Source: JBGCEZ01 sp045106735
GTDB taxonomy: Bacteria > Planctomycetota > Phycisphaerae > Phycisphaerales > SM1A02
Reading direction: 5' to 3'
Assembly: GCA_045106735.1 (NCBI GenBank)
Contig: JBGCEZ010000019.1
Coordinates: 1 to 22,392, forward strand
Length of the DNA: 22,392 nt
The position numbers and the translations under genes were made by a program. The notes beneath the pieces were generated by a model that was not told where the DNA came from, made no database searches, and saw only the letters and a list, made by a program, of their open reading frames with translations. Numbering within the stretch: position 1 is the first letter of the stretch; every line of letters starts with the position of its first letter. Shown one piece after another: positions 21,927-22,392 of this stretch.

Positions 21927-22392
21927 TCAGTCCGGCTCCCGCTCGAGCTCGAGCATCGCCTCGGCCAATGCCGCCCCCATCAGGGCGTACGTGGACGCCG
22001 AGCCGTGATAGTGGCACTCCCAGTGGCCGCCCATGGTCCGGTAGCGGGCCTCCAATGCCGCGCGTTCCGCCTCGGCCGCCGAGTCCGCCTCCAAGTCCGA
22101 GCCCGAGCCCGAGCCGCGCTGCGCCTGCCGCTCGCGACGCTCCGCCTCGTAGCGGTCAATTTGCGACGAGAGCGCGTGCAGTTCGTCGTCCCAGTGGATG
22201 GCCGTTTCCACGAATCGCACGTTCTTCAAGCTCGGATGCTCGACCACCGCACGCTGGGCTTGACGGAACGCGTGCAGCGCCACGTACGAAGGCCGCGTCC
22301 CTTCCGCCGCTCCGTTCACCCCGAGTTCGGCGATCACCACCGGAAGGTCCGGCACGCCGAGGTCGCGCCGCACGTCATGGATCATCGCCCGC
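21927..22392 (-). CDS. C-terminal part of a SASA-type carbohydrate esterase (partial)
   Basis: The frame runs off the right edge of the window, and the in-frame Met at 22385 is internal to the conserved sequence, so the gene is truncated by the window rather than starting there. The visible 154 residues match the C-terminal half of sialate O-acetylesterase/acetylxylan-esterase-like (SASA) SGNH proteins. IHDVRRDLGVPDLPVVIAELG is the central block, and CHYHGSASTYALMGAALAEAM carries the late His of the catalytic set (YHGSA, family D/HYxxxxxxxLG..fA). A charged insertion with GSGSGSDLEADSAAEAER, partly repeat-encoded (about 22074-22116), interrupts the region before it. Expected reaction: deacetylation of a carbohydrate or sialic acid. 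Any export signal lies outside the window. Confidence 0.75.
   Translation of the reverse strand, partial: RAMIHDVRRDLGVPDLPVVIAELGVNGAAEGTRPSYVALHAFRQAQRAVVEHPSLKNVRFVETAIHWDDELHALSSQIDRYEAERRERQAQRGSGSGSDLEADSAAEAERAALEARYRTMGGHWECHYHGSASTYALMGAALAEAMLELEREPD

Overview
This window looks like a chromosomal segment of a GC-rich planctomycete, most likely of the class Phycisphaerae. This is inferred from three adjacent secreted proteins that end in paired Ca-binding repeats with a W-G-P-C or N-W-G ending (GC-type dockerin), from long low-complexity intergenic spacers, and from weak or absent Shine-Dalgarno sites before several housekeeping genes. I see no tRNA, rRNA, CRISPR array, insertion sequence or prophage.

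Layout. 1-2640, plus strand: the tail of a TPR-like gene overlapping a RecX-like gene, a single-domain rhodanese, and CdsA (phospholipid precursor synthesis). 2821-4232: a coiled-coil/zinc-ribbon protein (COG1579 type) converging on NrdR (ribonucleotide reductase repressor). 4423-8525: an information-processing block, thrS then infC, with the richest regulatory content of the window. 8868-10158: a calcineurin-like phosphoesterase and a STAS-domain protein. 10418-17171: three secreted proteins in a row (spondin-N, FG-GAP/CARDB and DUF11-like repeats), each with a GGAG site 7-8 bases before its ATG, a C-terminal dockerin-like pair and a hairpin after the stop. 17388-22392: an AraC/GyrI-like regulator (minus), a thioredoxin-like lipoprotein overlapping an unknown membrane-anchored protein (plus), a MATE efflux transporter (minus), and the C-terminal part of a SASA-type carbohydrate esterase (minus) cut by the window edge.

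Most notable is the control of the thrS-infC block. Upstream of threonyl-tRNA synthetase, the best sigma-70-like promoter of the window (TTGACA, 16 bases, TATCTT) fires almost exactly onto an ATG opening a 19-codon ORF with nine threonine codons. Its stop codon lies in the loop of a hairpin whose 3' flank can pair with a second structure further down. This has the layout of a threonine attenuator with a leaderless leader peptide. The following gene, infC, has no ATG, GTG, TTG or CTG before its conserved N-terminus and an in-frame stop 12 bases upstream of an ATC codon that carries an excellent Shine-Dalgarno. It therefore almost certainly starts at AUC, recalling the AUU start of E. coli infC. 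About 300 bases of its leader hold four perfect stem-loops, the last one ending just before the Shine-Dalgarno.

A second theme is short degenerate tandem repeats, several with an 8-base period. They fill the spacers and also spill into coding sequence as low-complexity N-terminal extensions and insertions (AraC, MATE, FG-GAP protein, SASA esterase).
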